A stretch of 64,000 bases of DNA. Source: Vibrio sp. RE88. GTDB taxonomy: Bacteria > Pseudomonadota > Gammaproteobacteria > Enterobacterales > Vibrionaceae. The translations under genes and the position numbers were made by a program. Of the stretch, positions 42,684 through 52,260 are shown piece after piece; within the stretch, counting starts at the first letter, position 1; every line of letters starts with the position of its first letter. The stretch spans positions 310,001-374,000 of the forward strand of contig NZ_VTYQ01000004.1 of the NCBI RefSeq assembly GCF_013113835.1. Direction: 5' to 3'. Under the pieces are notes generated by a model. That model was not told the DNA's origin, did not search any database, and was given only the letters and a program-made list of their open reading frames with translations.

Positions 42684-43616
42684 ATGTCGGAACAGAAGCA
42701 TCGTTTAGTGACACGGAGTGATTTTGACGGACTAGTATGTGCCGTTCTTTTGAAGCAACTTGAACTTATCGATGACATAAAGTTTGTTCATCCAAAAGAC
42801 ATGCAAGATGGCATCATAGAGATAACGCCGCAAGATATTGTCACCAACCTCCCATACGTCGCACAAGCTCATCTTGTGTTTGACCACCATTTATCTGAAA
42901 TGATTCGAAACCCGGGTGAGAGACCTAATCATATTATTGACCCGAATGCGCCTTCAGCCGCGCGTGTGGTTTGGGAGCATTATGGGGGAGAACAAACCTT
43001 CCCGACGGATTGGCTCGGTATGATGGAAGCGGTTGATAAAGGAGATTCAGCTCAGTTTTCGCGAGATGAAGTGTTGGATTCCACAGGCTGGAACCTGCTT
43101 AACTTTCTTATGGACGCCAGAACAGGGTTGGGGCGCTTCAAAAACTTTAGGATCTCCAACTACAACCTGATGATGGACCTGATTGAGTACTGCACATCGC
43201 ACTCCATTGAAGAGATATTGGATCACCCTGATGTCCGGGAACGTATTGACCTTTACAAAGAGCATGAGAATTTGTTCAAAGAGCAGATTCAACGCTGTGC
43301 GACTGTCTACGACAATCTGGTGTTTCTTGATCTTACTGGTGAGGATGTCATCTTTGCCGGTAACCGATTTATGATTTACGCCTTATACCCTCAATGCAAT
43401 ATTTCGATTCATAAGATGTGGGGATTTCAGAAGCAGAACACTGTGTTTGCGACAGGTAAATCGATATTCGATCGAAGCTCCAAGACTAATGTGGGTGAAT
43501 TGATGCTGAAATACGGTGGGGGCGGTCATAAAGCCGCGGGTACTTGTCAGATTGAGAACGAAAACGCGGAAAGCGTGGAACGAGAACTCATTGAGGCCAT
43601 TACTTCGGATGGCTGA
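42684..43616 (+). CDS. DHH-family phosphoesterase
   Basis: A 310-residue DHH/DHHA1 enzyme. Metal-binding motifs are TRSDFDGLVCA near residue 11, VFDHHLSE near 66 (the DHH motif), and VDKGDS near 117. The C-terminal DHHA1 motif GGGGHKAAGTCQ is near 278. Relatives are exopolyphosphatases, nanoRNases and cyclic-dinucleotide phosphodiesterases; the DFDG start resembles the group annotated as exopolyphosphatase-related. Which phosphoester is cut cannot be told here. Terminator follows. Confidence 0.85.
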   Translation: MSEQKHRLVTRSDFDGLVCAVLLKQLELIDDIKFVHPKDMQDGIIEITPQDIVTNLPYVAQAHLVFDHHLSEMIRNPGERPNHIIDPNAPSAARVVWEHYGGEQTFPTDWLGMMEAVDKGDSAQFSRDEVLDSTGWNLLNFLMDARTGLGRFKNFRISNYNLMMDLIEYCTSHSIEEILDHPDVRERIDLYKEHENLFKEQIQRCATVYDNLVFLDLTGEDVIFAGNRFMIYALYPQCNISIHKMWGFQKQNTVFATGKSIFDRSSKTNVGELMLKYGGGGHKAAGTCQIENENAESVERELIEAITSDG

Positions 43617-43631
43617 CACGCAACAAAGGAT

Positions 43632-43666
43632 AAAAAAGAGCCCCTAATTGTTAGGGGCTCTTTTTT
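43632..43666. terminator. bidirectional terminator between the DHH gene and the diguanylate cyclase
   Basis: A 16-bp A/T-extended perfect stem with core GAGCCCCTAA/TTAGGGGCTC and a 3-base loop, with A-run and T-run on either side. Confidence 0.95.
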
Positions 43667-43691
43667 GATTAAAGTGTTTTTGATTAAAGTG
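43662..43691. repeat. 15-bp tandem duplication at the end of the diguanylate cyclase gene
   Basis: TTTTTGATTAAAGTG occurs twice head to tail (43662-43676 and 43677-43691). The second copy contains the stop codon of the minus-strand cyclase gene. It looks like a recent replication-slippage duplication; a second in-frame or near stop is thereby copied downstream. Confidence 0.8.
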
Positions 43692-44700
43692 GCATTACTC
43701 GGTTTCGCCCGAGCTGTTTCGCTTCATAGAGAAGTTTATCCGCTCGTTCAATGATTGAGTGAGGCATTTCGCCCGCTTGCAATTCGGCTACACCAAATGA
43801 AGCAGTAATGTTACCCACTTGCTTGCCGGAGCGTCTGTCTTTAATCGACAGTTTTTCCACTGAACGACGTAGACTCTCAGCAAATTGACGGGCGATCCTC
43901 AATTGCTTGTTGGGCATAATTAAGGCGAACTCTTCACCGCCGAAGCGGTAGGCATGGATACCATCACGGCTGCTAATCTGAAGCCGTTTGGCGATGCCTT
44001 TAATCACTGCATCCCCAAATAGATGGCCATAAGTGTCGTTGTAGCTCTTAAAGTGATCGATATCGGCTAGAATCAGACAAATTTTCTGTTCTGAGCGGCA
44101 CAGCGTGTCCAAATCATTATCGAATGAACGACGGTTATACAAGCTAGTTAGTCCATCAAACAAGGCGTCTTGTTGGACTTCAGCAAGTTGCGTTTTGAGT
44201 CGCTGAATTTCTTCGGTTGCTGTTTCGAGCTGGTTATTCAAAAAATTGGTTGAGTGTCGGATCTCTTTAGATTCGGCCACTAACTGACGAATGACTTTCA
44301 TCACTTCGTCGATAGACATGGCTTCATCGTCAACTTTTTCAAGGTTTTCAAAACTTTTGTCTATTACCTTAGAAAAGTGCGATGTATCGGCCAATGTATC
44401 TGTCATTGAAGAGGCTACTTGCCCAACTAACACTTCAATGTTAGCCCGCAGATCTTTGATGTCAGTCTCTGCTCTGGCAGCGACATAATTGTTATAGAGT
44501 TGCTCACCTGCTGCTGGTGGGCATATGCCGTAATTCTCCAGAATGGTCTCGAGCTCACGGTTCATTTGAGGAATGGCATTCTCCACGTAGGTATACCACA
44601 ACGCATAATTGGCTGGCGTTGCCGCTACGTGGTTTTGCATCATGAGGGGGACAGCTTTTTTTAAGTTAGCGGTCGATTTTTTAAAATCGTCTTCTGTCAT
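43684..44700 (-). CDS. cytosolic diguanylate cyclase (GGDEF)
   Basis: A 338-residue soluble protein. The N-terminal part (1-165) is helical, opening with a LMMQNHVAATPANYALWYTYVEN motif typical of a family of GGDEF-linked helical sensors, then a coiled-coil (residues 135-168). The GGDEF domain (170-335) has the active-site loop RFGGEEF and the magnesium site in LADIDHFKSYND. The RxxD inhibitory site is not kept (Ile where Asp is expected), so product inhibition is probably weak. It makes c-di-GMP; the EAL gene at 2862 and the cyclase at 59095 belong to the same signalling pool. Confidence 0.88.
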   Translation of the reverse strand: MTEDDFKKSTANLKKAVPLMMQNHVAATPANYALWYTYVENAIPQMNRELETILENYGICPPAAGEQLYNNYVAARAETDIKDLRANIEVLVGQVASSMTDTLADTSHFSKVIDKSFENLEKVDDEAMSIDEVMKVIRQLVAESKEIRHSTNFLNNQLETATEEIQRLKTQLAEVQQDALFDGLTSLYNRRSFDNDLDTLCRSEQKICLILADIDHFKSYNDTYGHLFGDAVIKGIAKRLQISSRDGIHAYRFGGEEFALIMPNKQLRIARQFAESLRRSVEKLSIKDRRSGKQVGNITASFGVAELQAGEMPHSIIERADKLLYEAKQLGRNRVMPL

Positions 44701-44865
44701 CTGATTATAAGAATTCTACGTTAACTACCGATTAACTTAAGATTAGCGGATTTACTCCTGAGATGCTTGAGTTAATGTCAATAAAATTAGAATATTTAAT
44801 AAATATGATGAACTTATCTTAACAAAGTCCACCATTCTAAAGTTCAGTTTCGCCCACTTTTACGC

Positions 44866-45801
44866 TTAAACGGCTACTTCTATTCGCTCAGTTGTACTGC
44901 CTGATTCCAACATAGCCGCACCGCGAAGCATTGCCTTGATAAGATCACCGGCATTGAATTTCTCCAATGCTTCGTGTGCACCAACTTGACGAGCCCGATC
45001 AACACAGATTTCACTCGATAGTGAAGTGTGAAGAATGATGTAGGCATTACTAAGCTGCTGTTCACTCTGAGTCTCAAAAGCCAGTTCGTAACCATCCAAA
45101 CCTGGCATTTCAATATCGCTTACCAAGAGTTGAATTGGCTGGCCTCGTTCCGCTTCTTCTCGCATCAATTCCAGTGCTTCAATACCATTGTTTCGAATCT
45201 GATAAGAAATATTAATACTATCGAGCGCATCGGCGAGTTGTTTTCTTGCAATAGAGGAGTCATCAACGAGTAAAATACTGAGTGCTTTGAGTCGCTCACG
45301 TTCGATATCGGTCAACATCGGAATCTTAGTCGATTCATATTGAGGGTAGATCTTTGATAGAAGGAGCTCCACATCGAGCATCTGCACAATCTGATCTTCG
45401 AATCGGGTGATACCCGTAACGAAAACATTGCTACCTGCTGATTGAGGGGAGGGTTCAATAGAGCGCCAGTCACACTCGATAATTTTTTCAATCGAACGCA
45501 CCATGAAGGCTACAACGGTCCTCAGACAATCAGTGACGATTAAATAGCAAGAATCGTATTCTTCAGGTTGGATTGGTCTAAAACCAATAGCGGCAGGCAT
45601 ATTAATCACAGGGATGGTTTTATCACGGATGGTGACCGTACCAATCACATGGTGATGTGAGTAAGGAATTTGAGTTGTCGACTGATAAGGGACAATCTCA
45701 CGAACCTTTAGTGTACCAATCGCAAATAGCTGTTCACTGCGAGTCAGTGTGAACATCAACATGCCTTGAGACTGATTTGCTTTACTGATTGTTTTTGCCA
45801 T
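44866..45801 (-). CDS. cheV: chemotaxis coupling protein CheV
   Basis: A 311-residue protein with a CheW domain (residues about 12-160; FAIGTLKVREIVPYQ, VIGTVTIRDKTIPVINM) and a C-terminal receiver (about 172-300; LLVDDSSIARKQL, phosphorylated Asp in LVSDIEMPGLDGYE, Lys in ALEKFN). CheV couples chemoreceptors to CheA and may act as a phosphate sink or adaptor. It stands alone between the cyclase and ppiC. Confidence 0.93.
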   Translation of the reverse strand: MAKTISKANQSQGMLMFTLTRSEQLFAIGTLKVREIVPYQSTTQIPYSHHHVIGTVTIRDKTIPVINMPAAIGFRPIQPEEYDSCYLIVTDCLRTVVAFMVRSIEKIIECDWRSIEPSPQSAGSNVFVTGITRFEDQIVQMLDVELLLSKIYPQYESTKIPMLTDIERERLKALSILLVDDSSIARKQLADALDSINISYQIRNNGIEALELMREEAERGQPIQLLVSDIEMPGLDGYELAFETQSEQQLSNAYIILHTSLSSEICVDRARQVGAHEALEKFNAGDLIKAMLRGAAMLESGSTTERIEVAV

Positions 45802-45994
45802 GACGGACGTTTCTCAAATTTGATACTTATAAAACGAGATGGTAACGCATCTACAGTTCGAATCAATTAAGATAGGTCAATTAAGTCGGATTCTTTGATA
45901 ATTTGTGTGGATATTTAGCCATTAGGATGGTGATCTTGCGCTATTTCGTTACAATATGCGCCCTCAGATAGGCCCAATACATTGAGATTTTGAC

Positions 45995-46273
45995 ATGGCA
46001 AATACAGCAGCAGCTTTACACATTTTGGTAAAGCATAAAGAACAGGCTGAAGACATCATCAAACAGCTGAAAAAAGGTGCGAAGTTTCAGACTCTGGCAA
46101 AAAAATACTCCACGTGTCCATCTGGTAAAAAGGGTGGCGATTTAGGTGAGTTTCGCAAAGGCCAGATGGTTCCTCAATTCGATAAAGTCTGCTTTAGTGG
46201 GGAAACGCTAGTGCCACACTTGGTGAAAACCAAATTTGGCTGGCACGTAGTGAAGGTTTTGTACCGCACTTAA
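45995..46273 (+). CDS. ppiC: parvulin-type peptidyl-prolyl isomerase
   Basis: A 92-residue single-domain parvulin without signal peptide, the size of E. coli PpiC. The motifs [17 protein letters not shown] at the start, [23 protein letters not shown] in the middle and [10 protein letters not shown] at the end are characteristic, including active-site histidines and cysteine. It isomerises X-Pro bonds in the cytosol. A shared terminator separates it from the convergent chitinase gene. Confidence 0.95.
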   Translation: MANTAAALHILVKHKEQAEDIIKQLKKGAKFQTLAKKYSTCPSGKKGGDLGEFRKGQMVPQFDKVCFSGETLVPHLVKTKFGWHVVKVLYRT

Positions 46274-46274
46274 A

Positions 46275-46302
46275 AAAACACCCCGCGCTAGCGGGATGTT
46301 TT
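46275..46302. terminator. bidirectional terminator between ppiC and chiA
   Basis: ACACCCCGC and GCGGGATGT pair with a 4-base loop and one mismatch, with an A-run before and a T-run after, serving both convergent genes. Confidence 0.85.
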
Positions 46303-46314
46303 GGGTTTAGTGAA

Positions 46315-48870
46315 TTATAGTTCTGTCCACGCTTGGTCCCAGTAAAGCCCCGTACCTGGCGCGTAAGCCCATGCAGCGTCTGCACACCATCCTGTGTATG
46401 GATGAGGCTTACACTCATAACTGTTTCCTGCGTTAGTTACGCGGTCACCAGCTTCATATGAAGTACCTTCAACATATTGAGGGTATTCGCCCGGATTGCC
46501 ACCATCGTCCTTGGCTTTGACAAGAACTGAGAGACTTGCGGTGTCTGAGGCTATGCCGTCAGAAACAGTCACTGAGATGGAAACATTGGTATCTTGCGTA
46601 AACTCAGGGGCAATAAAGCTCGCACTGTCGCCATTCTCATTAAGTGTAACGTCAGAGGAAGACCAGCTATAGGTTAGGTCGTCACCGTCCGCATCAGAGC
46701 TGCCTGATGCATCTAAAACGACATTGTCGCCAGCTTCCGCTTGAGTAGGGCCGCTGATATCGGCGACAGGTGGCGTATTTTCTGGTTCGCTGCCAAGTTC
46801 GGCCTTAATGTTAACCGTGTCGTAAGAAGTTGCATTTTCATCATCCGTCACAGTTAGCTTAAAGCTATAGGTTTCATTCGTGCCTGTATCCGGAATGGCA
46901 ACGGACGCAACAGCTTTGTCTGCATCAGTGATGCTAAGATCATTGCCCGCAATCTGTTCCCATTTGTAGGAAACGATGCTGCCATCATTGTCGCGCGAGT
47001 CTGAACCATCAAGCTGAACAGTTTTAGCTGTGTCGACGACGATATCATCACCCGCATCAGCGACCGGAGGTTGGTTGCCCGGCTCTCCACCTTCAAGTAG
47101 TCCACGTTGCATGGCATTGAGGATATCGCCGTTGTCTCCATCGATCTCCCATGAGAATAAGCCCGCAAATCCTTGAGAGCGTACATAAGCAGCTTTCGCT
47201 TCAACAGAGCGTGCATCGTCATAGGTGATCACTTCACCAGTAGACTCTTTGTATAGGTAAGGGGCCTTTGCTGGTTCATCGTAAAACTCTTCAACACCAG
47301 ATTTACCAAGATAATCGCTGACGATATCCTTGTAGTCGATTACACCTGCTTCCCAACTGCCAACAATTGGGCCATTACCCACGCCAGTAATAGGGTTGGA
47401 TGTATCCGTCATACTTTCGCGAGTGACTCCGCTCCAGCCGCGGCCGTACATCGCAGCGCCCAATACCAGTTTGCTCGGAGATACGCCTTGCTTAAGCAGC
47501 TCTTTTACTCCGTTGTGCGTGGTGTATTCTGGGCCGTCATCGGGTGTTAACGTACCTTCACATTGAGCTGCTGTGATGTGTGAACCACAGTAAAGAGCGG
47601 CTTGATGACCGAGATTATTATCCCATGCTCCGTAGAAGTCATAAGTCATGACGAAGAGGTAATCCATGTACTGAGCTGCGTCTGGATAGTGTACGTCTTC
47701 GACTTTATCCCAGCCGGCGCCAATAGCAGAGGTTAGTTCATACGTCTGGCCAGTTTCAGCGGACAGCCCATCCAGCATCTGGCGTAGCTCTCTCATCAAA
47801 TCAACGTACGCTTGGCCGTCTTTATCTGGATCACCTAAATCTGGGTTTGCACCTGTACCGCCAGGGTATTCCCAGTCTATGTCAACGCCATCGTAGAATT
47901 TCCATGTTAGAAGGAATTCTTTGACAGAGGCAACGAAGGTATCGCGATTCTTTTTGTCAGTGAATCCGTAGAAGGGGTCAGACAATGTCCAGCCACCGAT
48001 CGACGGGAGAATTTTTAGATCGGGGTAGCGCTGCTTTAACGCCATCATCTGACCGTATGTTCCTTTGATCGAAGAATTTGCAGTGCCAGGAAGGCTAGAG
48101 CCAAAAGCGCCCCATTGATCATGAACAACTACTTCATAATCTTGAGAATCGCCACAAGCGAGTTGAAGTGCTCTTTGCGAATTCTGATCGGTTAATGACT
48201 CGTTTGGGCCACAAATTGGAATAAACCCATAGATGATGTGTGTCAGATTGTCTGCTGGGATGTTATCAACCGTGAATTTGCGATCATACTGGCTCCATTC
48301 GACAAAATAGGTGCCCACAACCGTGCCATCTGGTTGCGGAGGAAAAGATTGGTTATTGCTGTCGACGTTCATAACCAGTGGAGCCATGCCTTTGCCATTA
48401 GTATCCGTCACCGAAATCTTGTGTACTGGTGAAGTTGAACACTCTCCGTCCTCATCACATATATTGACGGTCATATCATATTGGCCCGCTTCTTCTATCT
48501 GGACTTGCGTATCGCCAGAAAAAGCCGAACCTGTAGGGCCATTAATGGGAGCTGAAAAGATCACTTCATTGTTTAGCCTGACTTGCCACTCCGTTGCAGG
48601 CGTCCCACCGTTGTACCATACATCCCATTCAACGGGGAAGGTGACCTGCTCATGCCTAACCACAGTTTTTTTGTATGACTGTTGGCCAGCCTCTCCGTTA
48701 ATCTCAACAAATGATTGGCTTTTTACACTGGTCATATTCCAGTCCAACGCTGCTGAAGCGGGAGCTGCATGTACATTCATGCTGGCTGTACCTAGGCTGA
48801 GTGCGATCACTACAGACAGAGGTTTAAGTAGACGTTTCTTACTACACTGACGGTTGTCTTTTATATCCAT
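46315..48870 (-). CDS. chiA: secreted GH18 chitinase A
   Basis: An 851-residue exported chitinase. A long signal peptide ends near residue 36 (VHA-APAS). Residues 37-155 form the ChiA N-terminal chitin-binding domain. The GH18 barrel (about 180-590) has SIGGW near 291 and the catalytic DGVDIDWEYPG with acid Glu334. Two PKD/Ig-like domains follow (about 605-690 and 700-790; NQPPVADAGDDIVVD and NTPPVADISGP mark their starts). The last 45 residues are a CBM5/12 chitin-binding module (YVEGTSYEAGDRVTN). Length and order match Vibrio harveyi chitinase A. It releases chitooligosaccharides outside the cell. Confidence 0.96.
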   Translation of the reverse strand: MDIKDNRQCSKKRLLKPLSVVIALSLGTASMNVHAAPASAALDWNMTSVKSQSFVEINGEAGQQSYKKTVVRHEQVTFPVEWDVWYNGGTPATEWQVRLNNEVIFSAPINGPTGSAFSGDTQVQIEEAGQYDMTVNICDEDGECSTSPVHKISVTDTNGKGMAPLVMNVDSNNQSFPPQPDGTVVGTYFVEWSQYDRKFTVDNIPADNLTHIIYGFIPICGPNESLTDQNSQRALQLACGDSQDYEVVVHDQWGAFGSSLPGTANSSIKGTYGQMMALKQRYPDLKILPSIGGWTLSDPFYGFTDKKNRDTFVASVKEFLLTWKFYDGVDIDWEYPGGTGANPDLGDPDKDGQAYVDLMRELRQMLDGLSAETGQTYELTSAIGAGWDKVEDVHYPDAAQYMDYLFVMTYDFYGAWDNNLGHQAALYCGSHITAAQCEGTLTPDDGPEYTTHNGVKELLKQGVSPSKLVLGAAMYGRGWSGVTRESMTDTSNPITGVGNGPIVGSWEAGVIDYKDIVSDYLGKSGVEEFYDEPAKAPYLYKESTGEVITYDDARSVEAKAAYVRSQGFAGLFSWEIDGDNGDILNAMQRGLLEGGEPGNQPPVADAGDDIVVDTAKTVQLDGSDSRDNDGSIVSYKWEQIAGNDLSITDADKAVASVAIPDTGTNETYSFKLTVTDDENATSYDTVNIKAELGSEPENTPPVADISGPTQAEAGDNVVLDASGSSDADGDDLTYSWSSSDVTLNENGDSASFIAPEFTQDTNVSISVTVSDGIASDTASLSVLVKAKDDGGNPGEYPQYVEGTSYEAGDRVTNAGNSYECKPHPYTGWCADAAWAYAPGTGLYWDQAWTEL

Positions 48871-49489
48871 TGTTATTTTTTCCTTCTTTTTTATTCAACC
48901 CTATGGTCAATCTGAAAACTAATCCCAGTAGAATTCGAATTCGCAGACAAATTTAATTTAGAAGGGCTTTTTTGAAGGGGAAAACTCCAATTTGATAATA
49001 TGGAACTAGAGGTGGTAATTAATATTATTTCATAAATGATTATTGGACTTATCCAGAATTAGCTGGCAGTCCGAATTAGAATTAAAGCTCTATAATTCTC
49101 GGCAATATTGTTAAAAACGAGAGAGTGGAATTTTTACGGCTTTGTCGGAGTGAGTATTTAGTTTAATAAACATCAAAGAAATAAGTTTATTTAAACTTGT
49201 AATGTGTTAATAGTCGCTGACGTCGCTAAATAGCTGTATTGAACTGTTTGTAGTGTGACTTTTTCAACAGTTCTTGGCCAATCATTAACGGTAAATCATC
49301 ATAAAATGATATGACATAGTGGCAGTTTTACTTAATTTGAGAAGATGTATTGTATATAGCGCAGTGCTAAGGATTCTCATAGAATGAAGAAAGATTGATG
49401 TACGACTCAGCGAGAAGGTTGTGTATTTCTCGCTGATTTGAATAGCGTCGTAGCCCGAATCCTATGAACTAGGAATTGAAAGGAATGGA
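48871..49489. other. AT-rich intergenic region upstream of chiA
   Basis: A 619-bp region without a supported gene. It carries the chiA promoter at its left side and lies past the stop of the SDR gene on the right. No known operator or riboswitch core was recognised. A long upstream region suits a heavily regulated chitinase. Confidence 0.5.
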
Positions 49490-50248
49490 TCAGTAGGCCC
49501 GATTAAAACCGCCGTCTAGCACTATGTTTTGACCTGTCATATGGTTAGAGATTGGCCCGAGCAGCGCCACAATACTATCGATGACATCTTTTACCGATGC
49601 GTACTTTTTAAGTGGGATATTAGACGTTTCGTTCTCCATCAGTTCTTTAAACGATAGATTCCTGTCGAGGGCTTTTTGCTCCATCTTCTGTGTATAGCTT
49701 TGAGTCATTACGCCACCGAGGGAGAGGGTATTAACGGATATACCTTGCTCTGCCAGTGACAACGCCATGGTTTTCGCTTGTCCGACCCAAGCGCTGCGTA
49801 AGCAATTGTTTATCGAGTAGTGTGGAAGTGCGGCTTTGGAGCTGATTCCTGAAACGAAAACGATGGAAGCGTTTTCCTTCAACTTATCTTGCTCGACAAT
49901 CTGGCGAAGCAAACGTAGGGGCAAAATAAAGTAATTATTGAAATACTCTTGCCATTTTTCATCGTCAGGAAACACTTCTTTGGAAGGTGGGATTCTTGGG
50001 ATAAAGAACACCACACCATCGAATTTATCAGAGTCTTTGATTGCTAAAGCACATTCATCAATGGAACCGGTGCTGAAGAAATCAAGTGCACTTGTTTGTA
50101 CGGGGTGCTGAAACTCATGGCTAGACACAATATCATTTAATTTAGAAATATTTCTTGCGGCCAAAAAAAGTGAATGCTCTCGGGCGAGTTCGATTGCTAA
50201 GCTGGATGCGATTCCACCTGTCGCACAAGTGATAAGATAATTTTTCAT
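49490..50248 (-). CDS. short-chain dehydrogenase-like protein lacking the catalytic lysine
   Basis: A 252-residue SDR fold: nucleotide-binding loop TCATGGIASSLAIELA, SIVFVSGISSKAALPHYSINN with the catalytic Ser and Tyr, and the C-terminal TGQNIVLDGGFN typical of FabG-like members. In the YxxxK motif the lysine is replaced by Asn (YSINN). That residue lowers the tyrosine pKa and binds the ribose, so activity may be weak or different. No metabolic neighbour points to a substrate. Confidence 0.78.
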   Translation of the reverse strand: MKNYLITCATGGIASSLAIELAREHSLFLAARNISKLNDIVSSHEFQHPVQTSALDFFSTGSIDECALAIKDSDKFDGVVFFIPRIPPSKEVFPDDEKWQEYFNNYFILPLRLLRQIVEQDKLKENASIVFVSGISSKAALPHYSINNCLRSAWVGQAKTMALSLAEQGISVNTLSLGGVMTQSYTQKMEQKALDRNLSFKELMENETSNIPLKKYASVKDVIDSIVALLGPISNHMTGQNIVLDGGFNRAY

Positions 50249-50393
50249 ATTCAGTGTTCTTCGTACTAGCAGGTTTGTTTTCAGGTGATTTGGGTAAACA
50301 GCGTTCTTTTTATTGTTAGCTGAAAATCTGACTCAATAATAATTCCTTCGATATTCCCGGGAAGCAATCTTATTTGTGCGTTCTCACCTATAG

Positions 50394-50423
50394 AAAAAGC
50401 CAGCCACTTTAGTGACTGGCTTC
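50394..50423 (-). terminator. terminator of the nudix-ltaE operon (minus strand)
   Basis: AAGCCAG/CTGGCTT with an inner CAC/GTG step and a single mismatch form a hairpin with a 4-base loop; a T-run follows on the minus strand (50394-50398). Confidence 0.8.
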
Positions 50424-50444
50424 TAAACTGAGAAAAGTCAAAAA

Positions 50445-51449
50445 CTACAAATACGCTTTCAGCTTTTCAACAAGCAACTTAATGTCAGATTCAGAAACGT
50501 CTTTATGAGTTACAAAGCGTATTGGGTTTCCTGGCGAAACGGTAATGCCGTCTTCGCTCAATTTATTTGCAATAGCGTGGATATCAACGTTGTCGTCCAG
50601 CTTAGCAAATACAATGTTAGTCTGAACGAACTCAGGATTGACGTGGAAACCTTGAAGTTGACTTAACTCCGTAGCCAACAGTTTTGCATTGGCGTGGTCA
50701 ACTTTCAGCTGTTCGACTTGCTCGGTCAACGCCAGTTTACCTGCCGCAGCAAGAATACCAGCCTGACGCATACCACCGCCAACCATTTTGCGTAATCGAC
50801 GAGCCTTAGCGATATAAGCCTTGCTGCCAAGAAGTAATGAGCCGATAGGTGCAGAAAGGCCTTTTGACAGGCAGATTGTCATCGAGTCAAAGTGCTTGGC
50901 GATTTCTTGAATATCAACATCGAGTGCAACAGCTGCATTGTATGCACGAGCTCCGTCTAGATGGAGTGATAGGCCGTGTTGATCAACAAACTCTCGGGCT
51001 TGTGCGAGATAAGACAGTGGTAGCACTTTGCCATTGATGGTGTTTTCTAGGCTTAGCAATTTAGTTCGGGCAAAATGGCTATCATCTGGTTTGATTGCCG
51101 CTCTTAGTTTGTCGAAATCAAGGGTACCGTCTGGGATATTTTCGATGGGTTGTGGTTGAATAGACCCTAACACGGCAGCACCGCCAGCTTCGTATTTGTA
51201 GTTGTGCGCCTGTTGGCCACACAGGTATTCGTCACCACGGTCACAGTGTGCCATCAAACCAAGCAAATTTGCCTGTGTGCCTGATGTGGTGAAAAGTGCT
51301 GCTTCAAACCCGTGGCGCTCCGCAGCCCACGCTTCTAGTTCATTAACGGTCGGGTCGTCACCGTATACGTCATCACCGACTAACGCGTCAGCCATGGCTC
51401 GTCTCATTGCTTGGGTGGGTTTGGTGACGGTATCCGAACGGAAATCCAT
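50445..51449 (-). CDS. ltaE: low-specificity L-threonine aldolase
   Basis: A 334-residue fold-type I PLP enzyme that cleaves L-threonine and L-allo-threonine to glycine and acetaldehyde. It opens with MDFRSDTVTKPTQAM, has FTTSGTQANLLGLM near 60, LHLDGARAYNAAVAL near 165 and the PLP lysine in TICLSKGLSAPIGSLL near 198. The start at 51449 has a clear GGAGA. It lies 10 bp after the nudix gene on the same strand. Confidence 0.94.
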   Translation of the reverse strand: MDFRSDTVTKPTQAMRRAMADALVGDDVYGDDPTVNELEAWAAERHGFEAALFTTSGTQANLLGLMAHCDRGDEYLCGQQAHNYKYEAGGAAVLGSIQPQPIENIPDGTLDFDKLRAAIKPDDSHFARTKLLSLENTINGKVLPLSYLAQAREFVDQHGLSLHLDGARAYNAAVALDVDIQEIAKHFDSMTICLSKGLSAPIGSLLLGSKAYIAKARRLRKMVGGGMRQAGILAAAGKLALTEQVEQLKVDHANAKLLATELSQLQGFHVNPEFVQTNIVFAKLDDNVDIHAIANKLSEDGITVSPGNPIRFVTHKDVSESDIKLLVEKLKAYL

Positions 51450-51459
51450 GCGCTTTCTC

Positions 51460-52005
51460 CTATATGTATCCACACAGTTTTGCTTTACTTAAACATGCGA
51501 TCGTTTTGGCATCGGTGATCTCGCCTTCGATAATCTTTTGTTCGATTTCGCTAACAGGCAGAGACAACACCTCAATGACTTCATCATCGTCGCAATTAAA
51601 TCTTGTTACCTCGGACAGGCCTTTTGCGACAAACAGATATTGAATCTCGTCGCAAAACCCAGCCAAAGGTGTGACTTGCCCTAGAGATATCATGGTTTCT
51701 GCGCTGTAACCAGTCTCTTCTGCTAATTCTCTTACTGCACAGAGCTCAACAGGTTCGTTAGGTTCAATCGTGCCAGCAGGTAATTCAAGTAGCCATTTTT
51801 TGAGAGAAGGGCGGTACTGGTTGATAACAATAATATTGCCATTATTTTCTATCGGTAAGATAACGGCAGCGCCAGGGTGAGAAATCGTGGTGTGAGTGAT
51901 GGTTTTACCGTTAGGTAGTGTGGTTTGCTCTTCCTGAAGGGAGATGCCCTTCCAAGTGTGTAGAATATTCAAAGGTGTGTCCATAGTATTCTTATCGTGA
52001 CTCAT
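51460..52005 (-). CDS. nudix hydrolase, ADP-ribose pyrophosphatase type
   Basis: A 181-residue nudix enzyme. The nudix box is complete: Gly, then five residues, Glu, seven residues, REL-A-EE-T-GY (around residues 70-92). The stretch LELPAGTIEPNEPVE just before it and the TPLAGFCDEIQYLFVA loop after it resemble ADP-sugar pyrophosphatases of the NudF type. It likely hydrolyses ADP-ribose or a related nucleoside diphosphate. Alternative start at the ATG seven codons in (51984). It leads an operon with ltaE. Confidence 0.86.
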   Translation of the reverse strand: MSHDKNTMDTPLNILHTWKGISLQEEQTTLPNGKTITHTTISHPGAAVILPIENNGNIIVINQYRPSLKKWLLELPAGTIEPNEPVELCAVRELAEETGYSAETMISLGQVTPLAGFCDEIQYLFVAKGLSEVTRFNCDDDEVIEVLSLPVSEIEQKIIEGEITDAKTIACLSKAKLCGYI

Positions 52006-52260
52006 TAATTGAGATGCGGCCTTACATTACAGCCTACAAATAGTGAATAAAAGGTTAATAGTGAGCGTGACTCAAATATGAGACACTCTCCCAGTGACTT
52101 GTCTCCCAAAATTGCAAACTTTGATTTCAACAAGTTACGTCAAATTTGCTTCTGTTATAAAGATGGGTCAAAACTAAAAAAATGCACTTGTAACAAAGTG
52201 ATAACAAATGTATAAAAATATACATATATTCAATTCTGGTCGAAGTCAGAGGAGCGCAGA

